In this document: positions 18,458 to 27,779 of the stretch, piece by piece | Layout of the letters: each line of letters starts with the position of its first letter | Numbering within the stretch: the stretch's first letter is position 1 | From: Candidatus Marivariicella framensis | GTDB taxonomy: Bacteria; Bacteroidota; Bacteroidia; Flavobacteriales; Flavobacteriaceae | NCBI GenBank assembly: GCA_905182735.1 | Contig: CAJJCT010000016.1 | Location: 54,818-118,817 of the forward strand | DNA: 64,000 nucleotides | Direction: 5' to 3' | Translations under genes and position numbers: made by a program | The notes under the pieces: model-generated | Seen by the model: only the letters and a program-made list of their open reading frames with translations | Told to the model about the DNA's origin: nothing | Database searches by the model: none

Positions 18458-20581
18458 CTAATAATAAAGTGGTCTATTGTCTTCAATTGAAGCAGCTGAT
18501 TTTAATGCTTCAAAAATTGCTGAGTTTATTCTGGAATTTTCAGCATTCTTAAGTGAAAGAGAGTAAGCAGAATAATTTGCTAAATCAACGGCAATATTTT
18601 TATTCATCAATTTTATCTTGTACAGACCCATTAAGCCATTAATTAGACCAGATGTTTGTTTATCATCAAGGGAGAAAGCAGCTCCAATAACATATGGTTC
18701 CTGACCTGCTCCAACTAAAACTGCATTTAATTGAGTAAGGGCAGAAGCCGATTGAATTTCAGTGTTTGATGTTTGAGAAAGCTCCTCAATAGAACCTAAA
18801 CTATTATATTGAGTTTTTAACAATTCGGCTTTTTTCTCATTTTTTAATTTCTCAAAAACATCTACCCTAACCTCTTCAATATCAGCAATATTTTTATCTC
18901 TTGCTTTTGAAATTTGAACTACAGCATAACCACCTCCTGAAGAAAGATTAAATTTTTTAATATCACCCACCTTAGAATCTGAATTAAATGCCCATTGAAC
19001 TATTTGTCTTTGGCTGAATAAACCTGGGAGATTTTCATCAAGCATGTTAACATAATCTATTGGTTTTACGATAAATTTCTGCGATTCAGCTATCGATAAA
19101 AAATCATTTTTATCAGCCTTTATTGTCTCCATTTCAAATGTTGTTGCTGACTTAAAAATATCATTAGAAGTTGATTCAGAAGGTATGATTGGTTGAACAA
19201 TATCAGCTGTTAAAAGAATATCTTGTTTTTCTGTAATCTTTATAACGTGAAAACCAAATTCAGTTTCAACTAAGCCAATCTTTCCTACTCTGTTTCTATT
19301 TGCAAAATCATAAAATTCCTGAGCCATATAACCTTCTTGAAAAAAACCTACATCACCACCTAAAACATTTGATGGTCCATCTGAATTATCATTAACTAAT
19401 TTTTCAAAAAGCTTTGGGTTTCTTCGTATTCTTTTATAAAGAGTATTGGCTTTCTTTTTAGCTTCATCTTTACTTCTACCAATTGAAGAATTAGATCTTT
19501 CAGCTCCTTGATAAGCAATAAGAATATGACTTGCTCGAATTGAACCTCCCTTTTTTCTGTCTATTATTCTGGAAATTTTTAAATTCTCCCCATCTTTATA
19601 TGGACCAAAAACTTCTCCCTCTGAAAGGTTAAATAAAATTTCTGAATATTCAGATGATAACTGTCCTTTTGGTTTATATACCGAATCAAAAACCTCAGAA
19701 GAATATTGAGCTACAAAATCAGAAACATCAACAACCTTTTTAAAGCCAATTATAGTGTCATTTAGCTTTGAAACATCATTATATTCTATTTTATTTTCAA
19801 TAATAGACTCTAGGTTCATTCTTTGATTTAGTAAATCCTGCTCAGTTGCTTCTTCATTAAATAAAACATACCTGATTGATCTGCTTGGATTTCTTTTATA
19901 TTTATCTGAATTATTGGATATGTATTTTTTTATTTCTCTATCAGAAATTATAATTAAACTATCTGGTATTAGAGAATAAGGAAGTTGAACATATTCAATA
20001 GAAACTTGGTCATTTTCAATGTGATAAGCAGCTTTTCCTTCATAGTCAGTAAAACCTGCACTTGATCTAACTAAATCAAGATAAATTTTTTCTTTTGCTA
20101 AAGCAATTAAATTAGTCTCTTGAGACTTCCAGTTTTCATAACCTTCAGGATTATTAGTTTTCATAGAAATTATGAAATTTGTAAATAATCCAAAATCAAA
20201 GAAACCTGATTCATTTAAGAATCGACTATCATTCAAAAAAGCATTGTTTGAACTGATTATTTCTTCTAATTGAGCTTTCCCAGCATCAATTCCAAGAATT
20301 TTGTATTCTTGATTCAAAATAGTGTTTCTTATTGTTTGATCCCAAACTGCTGAAACTGCTTGAAGAGTTGTATAGTTATAACTTCGCTCCGTTTGTTCAA
20401 CATTAAATCTAAAAAGTTCTATATCAACTTCTGTGTCGTTAACAATAGCAATAGGCTCTGAAGGCGATGAATTATCAAGACTACTTGTGAAAACGCCTGA
20501 GATAACGAAAGCAAAAAGAGCCATCCCTATTACAATGATTAAAAAAAATGATCTTTGCCTGATTTGTCCTAGTACAGCCAT
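18458..20581 (-). CDS. PpiD-like periplasmic peptidyl-prolyl isomerase
   Basis: PpiD-type proteins are inner-membrane-anchored foldases for outer-membrane proteins leaving the Sec translocon. The 707-residue protein has a short cytoplasmic start (GQIRQRS) and one transmembrane helix (about 12-31). A SurA/PpiD-like N-terminal chaperone region follows. A parvulin domain lies at about 345-450, with RASHILI, GGDVGFFQEG and FGFHVIKI. A second, weaker parvulin-like region follows it. It stands alone between the mevalonate genes and the CNNM gene. Confidence 0.9.
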   Translation of the reverse strand: MAVLGQIRQRSFFLIIVIGMALFAFVISGVFTSSLDNSSPSEPIAIVNDTEVDIELFRFNVEQTERSYNYTTLQAVSAVWDQTIRNTILNQEYKILGIDAGKAQLEEIISSNNAFLNDSRFLNESGFFDFGLFTNFIISMKTNNPEGYENWKSQETNLIALAKEKIYLDLVRSSAGFTDYEGKAAYHIENDQVSIEYVQLPYSLIPDSLIIISDREIKKYISNNSDKYKRNPSRSIRYVLFNEEATEQDLLNQRMNLESIIENKIEYNDVSKLNDTIIGFKKVVDVSDFVAQYSSEVFDSVYKPKGQLSSEYSEILFNLSEGEVFGPYKDGENLKISRIIDRKKGGSIRASHILIAYQGAERSNSSIGRSKDEAKKKANTLYKRIRRNPKLFEKLVNDNSDGPSNVLGGDVGFFQEGYMAQEFYDFANRNRVGKIGLVETEFGFHVIKITEKQDILLTADIVQPIIPSESTSNDIFKSATTFEMETIKADKNDFLSIAESQKFIVKPIDYVNMLDENLPGLFSQRQIVQWAFNSDSKVGDIKKFNLSSGGGYAVVQISKARDKNIADIEEVRVDVFEKLKNEKKAELLKTQYNSLGSIEELSQTSNTEIQSASALTQLNAVLVGAGQEPYVIGAAFSLDDKQTSGLINGLMGLYKIKLMNKNIAVDLANYSAYSLSLKNAENSRINSAIFEALKSAASIEDNRPLYY

Positions 20582-20675
20582 AATAATGTTTTAATTTTAG
20601 ATCGATTGCGAATTTACGATATCCATAGGGTTTTAAAAAATTTAAAATATTAAAAATACCAATCCAAGTGATAAA

Positions 20676-21950
20676 TTAAATATCTTCATTAAACTCTAAA
20701 TATATCTTTTCGATTTTAGTAGAAGAGGCCTCTAATATTGTTATTTTAAAATTATCTATATTAATTATCTCTTGCTCGTCTGGGATGTCTGCAGTATTAA
20801 AAACAATCCACCCTCCTAGGGTTTCGTATAATTCATTTTCAATAATATTTAATTGGTAATTCTGATTAATATAATCAACTTCAAGTCTTGTGGAAAACTC
20901 AAATTTATTTTTTGAAATGATTCTTTCAATATGATCAGTTTGGTCGTGTTCATCTTCAATCTCTCCAAACAATTCTTCTACAATATCTTCAACTGTTATC
21001 AATCCAGATGTTCCTCCATATTCATCTAAAACTATTGCCATACTACTTCTTTGCTTAGAAAGAAGCTCTAAAACCTTATTTATCTTCATAGGTTCAGGAA
21101 TAAATGAAACAGGTAATATTATATCTTCAATTTTTTTAGGGTGTTTAAACATTTCAAATGCATGAATATAACCAACAATATTATCTATCGTCCCTCTATA
21201 AACTGGTATTTTGGAATACCCTGTTTTGATAAATATTTCTTTTAGCTCGTTTGATTTGGTAGAGATATCAACTGCTATTATTTCTGTTCTGGGAACCATA
21301 GTCTCCCTAGATCTTAAATCAGAAAAATCTAAAGCATTTTGAAAAATTTGAATTTCAGGATCAATACAATTATTATTTTTGGAGTTTTCCATTTGAGTTT
21401 CAATGTAATCTCCTAATTCTAGTTTCGAAAAAGATAATTGAACCTTATCCGTTTTAGTTTTGAAAATATTTTTAAGTATCCAGTCAGTCATATTCATTAT
21501 AGAAGAAGTAATTGGACTAAATAAATAAAAAAAACTTGCTGCTGGAATTGCAAAAAATGTAATTAGCTTATGAGCGTATAATCTAAAAAAAACTTTAGGT
21601 AAAAATTCGGCTGTAATTAATATAATAAAAGTGGAAATTATGGTTTGATATAATAAAACGTCTGGTCTAATATTATCTTGACTATTAATTTGTGGAAATA
21701 AAATACTTACTATCCTCTCTCCCATAAAAATCCCATAAATAACTAACGATATATTATTTCCAACTAACATAGTGGCAATAAATTTTGAAGGATTTTTTGT
21801 ACATTTTTTTAATAACAATGAACTAAAGCCTTTTTGTTTTTTTTGAATTTCTAAAAACAATCTATTGGATGAAACAAAAGCAATTTCTAATCCAGAAAAA
21901 AAAGCTGAAAGTAATAATGAAAAAATAATTATTAAATCGGTTATGATCAT
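20676..21950 (-). CDS. CNNM/CorC-type membrane protein with CBS pair (hemolysin family)
   Basis: The 424-residue protein has three parts. An N-terminal DUF21/CNNM domain carries about four helices (1-160, with SAFFSGLEIAFVSSN). A CBS-domain pair follows (about 200-330, with MVPRTEI and VLDEYGGTSGLITVEDIVEELFG). A C-terminal CorC_HlyC transporter-associated domain completes it. Members are linked to Mg2+/Co2+ handling. The flavobacterial homologue GldE has this same layout and is tied to gliding, but its usual neighbours are absent here. The specific role is therefore left open. Confidence 0.88.
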   Translation of the reverse strand: MIITDLIIIFSLLLSAFFSGLEIAFVSSNRLFLEIQKKQKGFSSLLLKKCTKNPSKFIATMLVGNNISLVIYGIFMGERIVSILFPQINSQDNIRPDVLLYQTIISTFIILITAEFLPKVFFRLYAHKLITFFAIPAASFFYLFSPITSSIMNMTDWILKNIFKTKTDKVQLSFSKLELGDYIETQMENSKNNNCIDPEIQIFQNALDFSDLRSRETMVPRTEIIAVDISTKSNELKEIFIKTGYSKIPVYRGTIDNIVGYIHAFEMFKHPKKIEDIILPVSFIPEPMKINKVLELLSKQRSSMAIVLDEYGGTSGLITVEDIVEELFGEIEDEHDQTDHIERIISKNKFEFSTRLEVDYINQNYQLNIIENELYETLGGWIVFNTADIPDEQEIINIDNFKITILEASSTKIEKIYLEFNEDI

Positions 21951-21955
21951 TAGAT

Positions 21956-22147
21956 TTAATCCGGTTTATTTTTTGAATACTTATTACGAAAATACCTACG
22001 AAAAAAAGCCATAAACACAGAAACAACAGCGAAAAAAATAAATATATAAGCTTTTTGTTTATTAAAATTCCAATTTTGAATTATTTGAAAAATAGACATT
22101 AAGGCTATTATCCAATATATAATTTCAGATACTAGAAGTCGTTTCAT
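21956..22147 (-). CDS. Small two-helix membrane protein
   Basis: This 63-residue product has two hydrophobic helices (about 6-24 and 33-49) and a strongly basic C-terminal tail. Function is not recognised. It sits between lptC (10 bp) and the CNNM gene (5 bp) on the same strand, so it is probably part of that operon. Confidence 0.65.
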   Translation of the reverse strand: MKRLLVSEIIYWIIALMSIFQIIQNWNFNKQKAYIFIFFAVVSVFMAFFRRYFRNKYSKNKPD

Positions 22148-22157
22148 TTTTAAATTT

Positions 22158-22718
22158 TTATTTTACGGAATCCTTAACTACTATTGTTCCAGTAAGCTCT
22201 CCAGTTTTAAATTTACTAAATTCTTTATTTGTGTCCAATCTAGTTGCTGAAATTTCATAATCTGAATCTTTAAAATCAAATGGACGCTCTGTAAAAATCC
22301 AATCATTACTTGAGTCCCAGAAAATTTGATCTGAAGTTAATTCTGCTCCATTATTTGATTTTATCAAAACATTGCCCTGTAAATCAATTAATTTTGTTGA
22401 ATCATACAAAATAGCATAATCAGCAGTAACTACATTTTCATTTTCATATTGATCATAAAATACTACCTTAACTCCCTCAGGAAATTCAGAATACTTAAAA
22501 GATAAATTGGTGTAGTCTATATGTTTACTAGCAGTCAATATAGCCGAAACTCTCATTGAGTCTGTATATACCATTCTAATATCATAAGCTGTTCCAATTG
22601 GTTCTTGCTCAAATAAATTAATATCTTTAAGTGCTTGATTATTATCTAAACAAGAATAAAAAAGGGTTATTGACAAAACAATAACCCTTTTTATTTTTTT
22701 AAAAAACTTTTTAATCAT
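22158..22718 (-). CDS. lptC: LPS export periplasmic protein LptC
   Basis: LptC bridges the LptB2FG extractor and periplasmic LptA in LPS transport. The 186-residue protein has an N-terminal basic region and hydrophobic helix ending in SC (FYSCLDNN), so it may be a lipoprotein as in other Bacteroidota. A single OstA/LptC-like beta domain follows (DIRMVYTDSMRVSAIL, AILYDSTKLIDLQGNV, TSDQIFWD, IFTERPFDF). Its start overlaps the stop of the upstream TPR gene by one base. The first codons contain a perfect terminator-like hairpin, listed separately. Confidence 0.88.
   Translation of the reverse strand: MIKKFFKKIKRVIVLSITLFYSCLDNNQALKDINLFEQEPIGTAYDIRMVYTDSMRVSAILTASKHIDYTNLSFKYSEFPEGVKVVFYDQYENENVVTADYAILYDSTKLIDLQGNVLIKSNNGAELTSDQIFWDSSNDWIFTERPFDFKDSDYEISATRLDTNKEFSKFKTGELTGTIVVKDSVK
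22659..22692 (-). terminator. Intragenic terminator-like hairpin in the start of lptC
   Basis: A perfect 14-bp stem (22659-22672 with 22679-22692) encloses a 6-base loop. On the minus strand the stem contains GGGTTATTG and CAATAACCC and ends in a run of six T, the form of an intrinsic terminator. It lies 27 bases inside the lptC frame and encodes about residues 10-20 of the signal sequence. The plus strand also has a T-run after it. Confidence 0.55.
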
Positions 22719-24103
22719 TACAATTTTGGGACAGTTACACTAGCTCCAACCCAACAGTTAAAAGTAATTTTAGCTCCTTGGTTTGCTTGTGAAAAAATAT
22801 CAGTTTTGCTCGGCGCTCTACCCATATAACTCAAGGCAGTTTTATTAGCTAATTTCTTTATTGAGCCATCTACACGACCAGCTTTTGTTGCTATATCTGC
22901 TGCTAACCAATAAATTGCTCTTTTATTAAACTGATTATCACCACAATCATTGGCACTTGACGCATACAGACTAGCTATAAGAAGGAGAGCACGACCCATT
23001 GAAGGCTGATTTTTTAAAGCTTTTTGCGCATACCTTCTGGAAGATTGTTTACGTCCACTATTTTTAAATTTGACAGCAATTTTATATAAAATTTTTGCTT
23101 TTTTATATTGGTCTGCTTCTAATGAAATTGATTCTTCATAATATTTTAAAGCTTCAGAACTTTTACCTCTCTTATCATTTAATAAACCTAAATAATAAGC
23201 TGAATCAGCAGATGGATCAAGAGTATGAAGAGCCTCAACAAGAGTGACAAATAATGGGTCATCTGAACACTCTTTACTATCCATTCTACTTGCAGCGCGC
23301 TTTAACCAAATTGGATCAGATTTATTTTCTTCAAAATTTCTTTTATATAGAGGAATTAAGTTTTCACATGAAGCCTCAATAGCAATTATTGCATCCAAAT
23401 TTGATAATAATATACCTATAGCCCTTGAGTTTACATTATATACTCTTTTATTCTTTATTTCTCTTTTAGTAAGTGGCTCGCCATTATCTTCTTTAATTAA
23501 AATTTTATCTAATTTTTTTGCTAAACTAGTAGACTCAAACTCAAATTTTTCTGAAATTTCTTCATACTTATTAAACAAATGTTCTGTTGAAACAACTAGG
23601 TTTGAAACCTTATACTGCTTGTATAAAGTATCAAAATAATTATATAATCCCTTGGGGTTTGTAAAACTTGCAGAATCTTTTGTATAAGCTTCATCAAATA
23701 CAGCATAAACAGAAGCATCATCAGCCATTTTATAATCAATTAATGCTTGAGCTTTTGTACTTAGTATACTACCAATTTTACTTACACCTTTTCTCTTTGG
23801 AAAATTAATTATCCATTGATCATATAACCCTATAAGATCTTCTTTGAAAGATTGCTGTTCAGTGCCAGATGAATTTTTAATTTTATGCTTTAAAATTCTT
23901 TCTCCGTAAGAGTATATAGCTAAATTTAATTTTGGACATTCATTAAGCACCAACAACCATGTATCGTATGCTACGTCATAATTTTTAATTTTTGCTGATT
24001 CTGCAAAAATTGATAAATTATTTGAACATTCTTCATTTGATTGGCCATTAGCAAAATTAAAAGTTAACGAAAATATTATTAAAAAGCATCTCAAAGTTTT
24101 CAT
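22718..24103 (-). CDS. Exported TPR-repeat protein
   Basis: The 461-residue protein has a signal peptide ending near ANGQ. Its largely helical body includes a clear tetratricopeptide stretch at about 300-380 (DSAYYLGLLNDKRGKSSEALKYYEESISLE, KILYKIAVKFKNSGRKQSSRRYAQKAL in part). Few cysteines are seen. It is probably a periplasmic scaffold for protein-protein contacts. It lies between an outer-membrane protein gene and lptC, so a role in envelope assembly is likely but not shown. Confidence 0.75.
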   Translation of the reverse strand: MKTLRCFLIIFSLTFNFANGQSNEECSNNLSIFAESAKIKNYDVAYDTWLLVLNECPKLNLAIYSYGERILKHKIKNSSGTEQQSFKEDLIGLYDQWIINFPKRKGVSKIGSILSTKAQALIDYKMADDASVYAVFDEAYTKDSASFTNPKGLYNYFDTLYKQYKVSNLVVSTEHLFNKYEEISEKFEFESTSLAKKLDKILIKEDNGEPLTKREIKNKRVYNVNSRAIGILLSNLDAIIAIEASCENLIPLYKRNFEENKSDPIWLKRAASRMDSKECSDDPLFVTLVEALHTLDPSADSAYYLGLLNDKRGKSSEALKYYEESISLEADQYKKAKILYKIAVKFKNSGRKQSSRRYAQKALKNQPSMGRALLLIASLYASSANDCGDNQFNKRAIYWLAADIATKAGRVDGSIKKLANKTALSYMGRAPSKTDIFSQANQGAKITFNCWVGASVTVPKL

Positions 24104-24116
24104 GTCTTTTTTTAGA

Positions 24117-25370
24117 TTAATTGTACTTTCTTTTTATAAACCAAACATCATTTAGCGAAAAGCCTATCCTAATTGCCCAATAATTTTCTTCTATTAAGTT
24201 ATTGTTTTTTGTGCCAAGCTTTCCTATTTCAAAAGTAACATTTGTATTCGAATAACCAGCCATAGGTAAACCAAACCCAAATGTAATACCATTTTCTTTA
24301 ATTGACTGATTATTTAATTGATAACCTTTGCTTTCGGACCTATAACCAAATCGATAAACTATCCTTTTCCAGTAGGAAGTTATAGAACTGAATTCAGGAA
24401 TATAAAAACCACCAATTCCAAATCTTGATGCATCTTCATAAGTTATGCTTGCTTGGTTAATGAATTCATTTATGAAACGGCTATTATTTGTTTTATTATA
24501 CTGGGCACCAAAAAACCATTTTTTATCTTTTCCAACACCCAGCCCTAAAGATGAAGTTGTTGGAAGTCTAAATTTAGTTTTATCAAGACCACTTGAAGCT
24601 AAATCAGTTTCTTCAAAATCTCCCAACTGATCTCCATTTAATAAAGATCTTGTATAAACAATCTGTACATTTTGAGAGGTAAGTTCTGATTCTGGACTGA
24701 AACTAATCAACCCATGAAGTTCTAATTCTTTAACCGGAAGGGTGAAACTAGCAGAGGCTTTAAATTTTATTCCTGACAAACTTGAATTACTCTCCAGATA
24801 TGTGCCATTTTCAATACCATCAATTACTTGAGTTTTTCTATAGGTTATATCACCAAATCCGTAATTTGTAGTAAAGCCAATATTCAAACCTTTGAGTGCT
24901 TTAAATCCAAAACTTAAAAAAGCATTATTTATTCCACCTTCACCTGTAAATCTGTTTATAGCATCTATTTGATTTGTTTGGGTTACTTCTTGAAGTAAAT
25001 ATCCCACTGAGCTAAAAGGTAGGATGCCAAAACCAAAACCAAAACGTTTTGTAGGAATTGAAACTCCGATGTAATCAATAGAAGCAGTTGTGACTTTTTG
25101 AGACTCTGAATTATTAGATAAAATATTATTTCGATAATTAACTCCAACAGAATATGTTGTAGCCTTAAGCTTACCATAGCTTGCAGGGTTATTTATATTT
25201 GGGTGAATAGAGTCTATATACACGTCAATACCTCCCATAGCTCTATTTAAGTGATTTCCTCTGAAATTTGTTTCACCAAAGCCAACAAAAGAATAGGGAG
25301 AGCCTGTTCCAACTTGAGCAAAAGATGAAAGACTTATTAGAGATAAAAAAATATAAATTATTTTTTTCAA
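24117..25370 (-). CDS. Outer-membrane beta-barrel protein, function unknown
   Basis: The 417-residue protein has a signal peptide ending near SFAQ. It opens with GTGSPYSFVGFGE and AMGGIDVYID, a start shared by FadL/PorV-like barrels of Bacteroidota. Alternating hydrophobic and polar strands with Gly and aromatic residues run to a C-terminus rich in Arg, Lys and Tyr. It overlaps coaX by 4 bp and precedes the TPR gene, forming one unit. The ligand is unknown. Confidence 0.75.
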   Translation of the reverse strand: MKKIIYIFLSLISLSSFAQVGTGSPYSFVGFGETNFRGNHLNRAMGGIDVYIDSIHPNINNPASYGKLKATTYSVGVNYRNNILSNNSESQKVTTASIDYIGVSIPTKRFGFGFGILPFSSVGYLLQEVTQTNQIDAINRFTGEGGINNAFLSFGFKALKGLNIGFTTNYGFGDITYRKTQVIDGIENGTYLESNSSLSGIKFKASASFTLPVKELELHGLISFSPESELTSQNVQIVYTRSLLNGDQLGDFEETDLASSGLDKTKFRLPTTSSLGLGVGKDKKWFFGAQYNKTNNSRFINEFINQASITYEDASRFGIGGFYIPEFSSITSYWKRIVYRFGYRSESKGYQLNNQSIKENGITFGFGLPMAGYSNTNVTFEIGKLGTKNNNLIEENYWAIRIGFSLNDVWFIKRKYN

Positions 25371-26098
25371 AATTCGTCTGTATTCAATTGTAAAACAGTG
25401 TGTAATCCCTTAGCTATAAAATTGTGATTGGCAAATATGACATTTTTTATTTGGTTTGCCAACTTATCAGCATCCCCTCCTGTTAAAATAACTGTTAAAT
25501 TTTCAAGTTTTTCTTTATAATGACTTACTTGATTTTTAACTTCTGCTAGTATTCCATAGTATATTCCTGAATGAATGCTGTTATCAGTTGAATTTCCTGA
25601 GATATTATCTGGCCTATTGAATTCTAATTGGGGTAGTTTTGATGTAAAAGTATTCAAGCTATTATATCTCAATGAAAAACCTGGACTTATTGAACCACCT
25701 AAGTATTCACCAAATTCATTGACAAAATCATAAGTAATACATGTGCCCAAATCAATTATCAAACAATTCTTTTTTGAATATTTAATAGCTGCTGACGCTA
25801 TAAGACTAATCCTGTCAGAACCAAGTGTTTCGGGTGTTTTATAATTTATTTTGAATGGCAAACTTATATTGCTGGAAACCCAAACCAGCCTGCACTTAGC
25901 TATAGATTCAAAAATAGAATTATCAACACCGTAAACATCAGAGACAATTATCGACTGACACTCTGGATTAATTTTATTCCAAGTTTTAAATTTTTCAATA
26001 ATATTTAAACTTTGCCAAGTACCTTGATCAATAATTTTATCTGATACAAAAACAGAATATTTTGACAAGGTATTTCCTATATCTAAAACTAAGTTCAT
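25367..26098 (-). CDS. coaX: Type III pantothenate kinase
   Basis: CoaX phosphorylates pantothenate, the first step of coenzyme A synthesis, and belongs to the ASKHA superfamily. The 243-residue protein shows the three expected motifs: LVLDIGNTLSKYSV at the N-terminus, GSDR in TLGSDRISL, and IIDLGTCITYDFV with GGSISPG. Length is normal. Its 3' end overlaps the outer-membrane protein start by 4 bp. Confidence 0.94.
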   Translation of the reverse strand: MNLVLDIGNTLSKYSVFVSDKIIDQGTWQSLNIIEKFKTWNKINPECQSIIVSDVYGVDNSIFESIAKCRLVWVSSNISLPFKINYKTPETLGSDRISLIASAAIKYSKKNCLIIDLGTCITYDFVNEFGEYLGGSISPGFSLRYNSLNTFTSKLPQLEFNRPDNISGNSTDNSIHSGIYYGILAEVKNQVSHYKEKLENLTVILTGGDADKLANQIKNVIFANHNFIAKGLHTVLQLNTDEF

Positions 26099-26119
26099 AA
26101 TTGTTATTTAAACAATATT

Positions 26120-26127
26120 CAAAAATA
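26120..26127 (-). promoter_or_regulatory. Candidate -7 element upstream of coaX
   Basis: On the minus strand this site reads TATTTTTG, a full match to TAnnTTTG, 21 bp before the coaX ATG. No convincing TTG was found 19-21 bp further upstream. Confidence 0.35.
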
Positions 26128-26151
26128 CCAAAAGATTTTTATAAGGAATGA

Positions 26152-26183
26152 TTTGTTCTAGTCTAAAAAGCATTTTATATTTG
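26152..26183 (+). promoter_or_regulatory. Promoter of tRNA-Phe
   Basis: TTTG at 26152-26155, a 20-bp spacer and TATATTTG at 26176-26183 form a near-ideal Bacteroidota sigma-A promoter. It ends 16 bp before the first base of the tRNA. Confidence 0.75.
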
Positions 26184-26199
26184 CTGCACTTTAAAATCC

Positions 26200-26272
26200 G
26201 GTACCTTAGCTCAGTTGGTAGAGCAAAGGACTGAAAATCCTTGTGTCCCTGGTTCGATTCCTGGAGGTACCA
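26200..26272 (+). tRNA. tRNA-Phe (anticodon GAA)
   Basis: The sequence folds into a cloverleaf. The acceptor stem is GGTACCT/AGGTACC, the D arm reads TAGCTCAGTTGGTAGAGC, and the anticodon arm is AAGGA-CTGAAAA-TCCTT with GAA at 26233-26235. The T arm is CCTGG-TTCGATT-CCTGG with a central T-T mismatch. The discriminator base is A (26272) and CCA is not encoded. It is a single-gene unit with its own promoter and terminator. Confidence 0.95.
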
Positions 26273-26284
26273 CATTTTAAAAAA

Positions 26285-26313
26285 AAGCCTTGATTAGATT
26301 CTAATCAAGGCTT
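26285..26313. terminator. Bidirectional terminator of tRNA-Phe and the convergent 95-residue gene
   Basis: A perfect 13-bp stem (AAGCCTTGATTAG / CTAATCAAGGCTT) encloses a 3-base loop. It is followed by T on the plus strand and preceded by a run of A, so it has a U tract in both directions. The stop codon of the minus-strand gene (26305-26307) lies inside the right arm. Confidence 0.85.
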
Positions 26314-26592
26314 TTTACTTGTTTCATCCCAAGACGAAACCATTTTTCCTTTATAATTTGTATACAATATAAATATTGCTAAAATTATAAATCCAATTCC
26401 AATTAAATCAAATCCTTTTTGAATATTAAGTGAAAATCCATACGCAATAAAGTAAAAGCCATAAAAATACCACCACTTTTTTCTCAAATTATTTTTAGCA
26501 ACTTTGGAAAGCTTATATGTTTTTAGTGATATAAAATGAATTATTATAATTACAATAAAAACACAAATCATTATAAATAGGCCTTTCTCCAT
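26305..26592 (-). CDS. Small membrane protein at the end of the ABC exporter operon
   Basis: This 95-residue product has about three hydrophobic helices (4-24, 42-56, 63-79) with basic loops such as NNLRKKWWYFYG. It is not recognised. It begins 3 bp after the barrel-protein gene and ends within the shared terminator, so it is most likely the last gene of the ABC exporter unit. Confidence 0.65.
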   Translation of the reverse strand: MEKGLFIMICVFIVIIIIHFISLKTYKLSKVAKNNLRKKWWYFYGFYFIAYGFSLNIQKGFDLIGIGFIILAIFILYTNYKGKMVSSWDETSKKP

Positions 26593-26595
26593 CTA

Positions 26596-27771
26596 TTAAA
26601 AATTATATGCTAATCTAGCGAAAACTCCAATACCCATAGGGTTAATTTTACTATTCAGGTTGTTATATATAAATTGTCCTAATAACATTGAATCTATATT
26701 TTCTTTTATTTCATAGGTTATGGAGGGCATTAGTAACATCATTTCTTCACCCTTCATATAGAAAGCAGTAAAGGAGCTTGTTATTGCCGGAGTGAAATTT
26801 CCGCTAATTTGAGAAAAGTATGTAAACTTGGATGGCATTAAATTTTTAGCTGATACATCACTTAGAAAAGATCCAAATAAATTATCAGAACTTGAATTTC
26901 TATTATTACCACTACTATTATATAAAATTGATGAATTAAAATAAATACCTTTTTTGGTAGAGTAATCAAATGAAATAGATGTACTTAAAACATTAGAGGA
27001 ATCATTAATATCTTTTTTGGGAATAAAATAAGTGCTTTCAAATTTAAAGCCTGCATTTTTTAAACTTCCAGCCCAACCTAACCCTAAAGCAAGGTCTGTA
27101 TAATAATTACCTAGAAGAAGCTGAATATCGTTCCCAGATAAATTAAACCTCCATAAACCAGCAAAAATTGATCTATCCATATCACTTCCTGGCTGAAAAG
27201 CAAATTCTAAACTTGACATATCGCCTGTATAATATTGAAATCTTATGGCGTCAACTCCTGAACGTTCCTGATAATCAAAGTCTATTAAACTATATGCGTT
27301 AAATAAATCATTTGGGTTCCAAGCTAAATTAACTCCCCAATTAATTCTTTGTCTTCCTATTCTCAACTCCCATTTTTCAGATGAATATTTAATATATGCT
27401 CTATCAAATATTGAATTCACTACAAGAGTTCTAGAATTATGAGGAATAAAGGATAAGTCAAGGTTTCCAATGTCATTATTCAATATTTCACCTAAAGCAG
27501 GATTTAAATTGGTTGCTTCACCAAAAAAAACTCTATTCCTGACCTCAACAACTCCTGTTAGATTGGAATTGAAGTCCATTTTAAATCTCAAACGATTATG
27601 AATTAAATTATCAGCAATAATTGAATCCGAATTAATTACCGAAGAAGATTTCATATAGCGAACGTATCCCGAAAAACTCAAATTATTTTTCCAATTTTTT
27701 TCATCCTTTTTCTGAGCTTTAAGAGATGAAGTAGTGATGAATAAAAGAGAAATAAATAGTAGATATTTCAA
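26596..27771 (-). CDS. Outer-membrane porin-like protein of an ABC exporter operon
   Basis: The 391-residue protein has a signal peptide ending near LKAQ and a beta-barrel pattern to the C-terminal Phe. Motifs such as LRIGRQRINWG and NPNDLFNAYSLIDFD recall DUF1302-type barrels, which elsewhere are encoded with LolA-like exported proteins. Here it follows the ATPase, two FtsX permeases and a LolA-like protein. It may form the outer-membrane part of the same export path; this is inference from context. Confidence 0.7.
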   Translation of the reverse strand: MKYLLFISLLFITTSSLKAQKKDEKNWKNNLSFSGYVRYMKSSSVINSDSIIADNLIHNRLRFKMDFNSNLTGVVEVRNRVFFGEATNLNPALGEILNNDIGNLDLSFIPHNSRTLVVNSIFDRAYIKYSSEKWELRIGRQRINWGVNLAWNPNDLFNAYSLIDFDYQERSGVDAIRFQYYTGDMSSLEFAFQPGSDMDRSIFAGLWRFNLSGNDIQLLLGNYYTDLALGLGWAGSLKNAGFKFESTYFIPKKDINDSSNVLSTSISFDYSTKKGIYFNSSILYNSSGNNRNSSSDNLFGSFLSDVSAKNLMPSKFTYFSQISGNFTPAITSSFTAFYMKGEEMMLLMPSITYEIKENIDSMLLGQFIYNNLNSKINPMGIGVFARLAYNF

Positions 27772-27779
27772 GATGAAAA

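Noticed and set aside
23244..23639. 131-residue plus-strand frame opposite the TPR gene.
   Set aside because: It has no recognisable domain and lies wholly inside a longer gene with signal peptide and TPR repeats.
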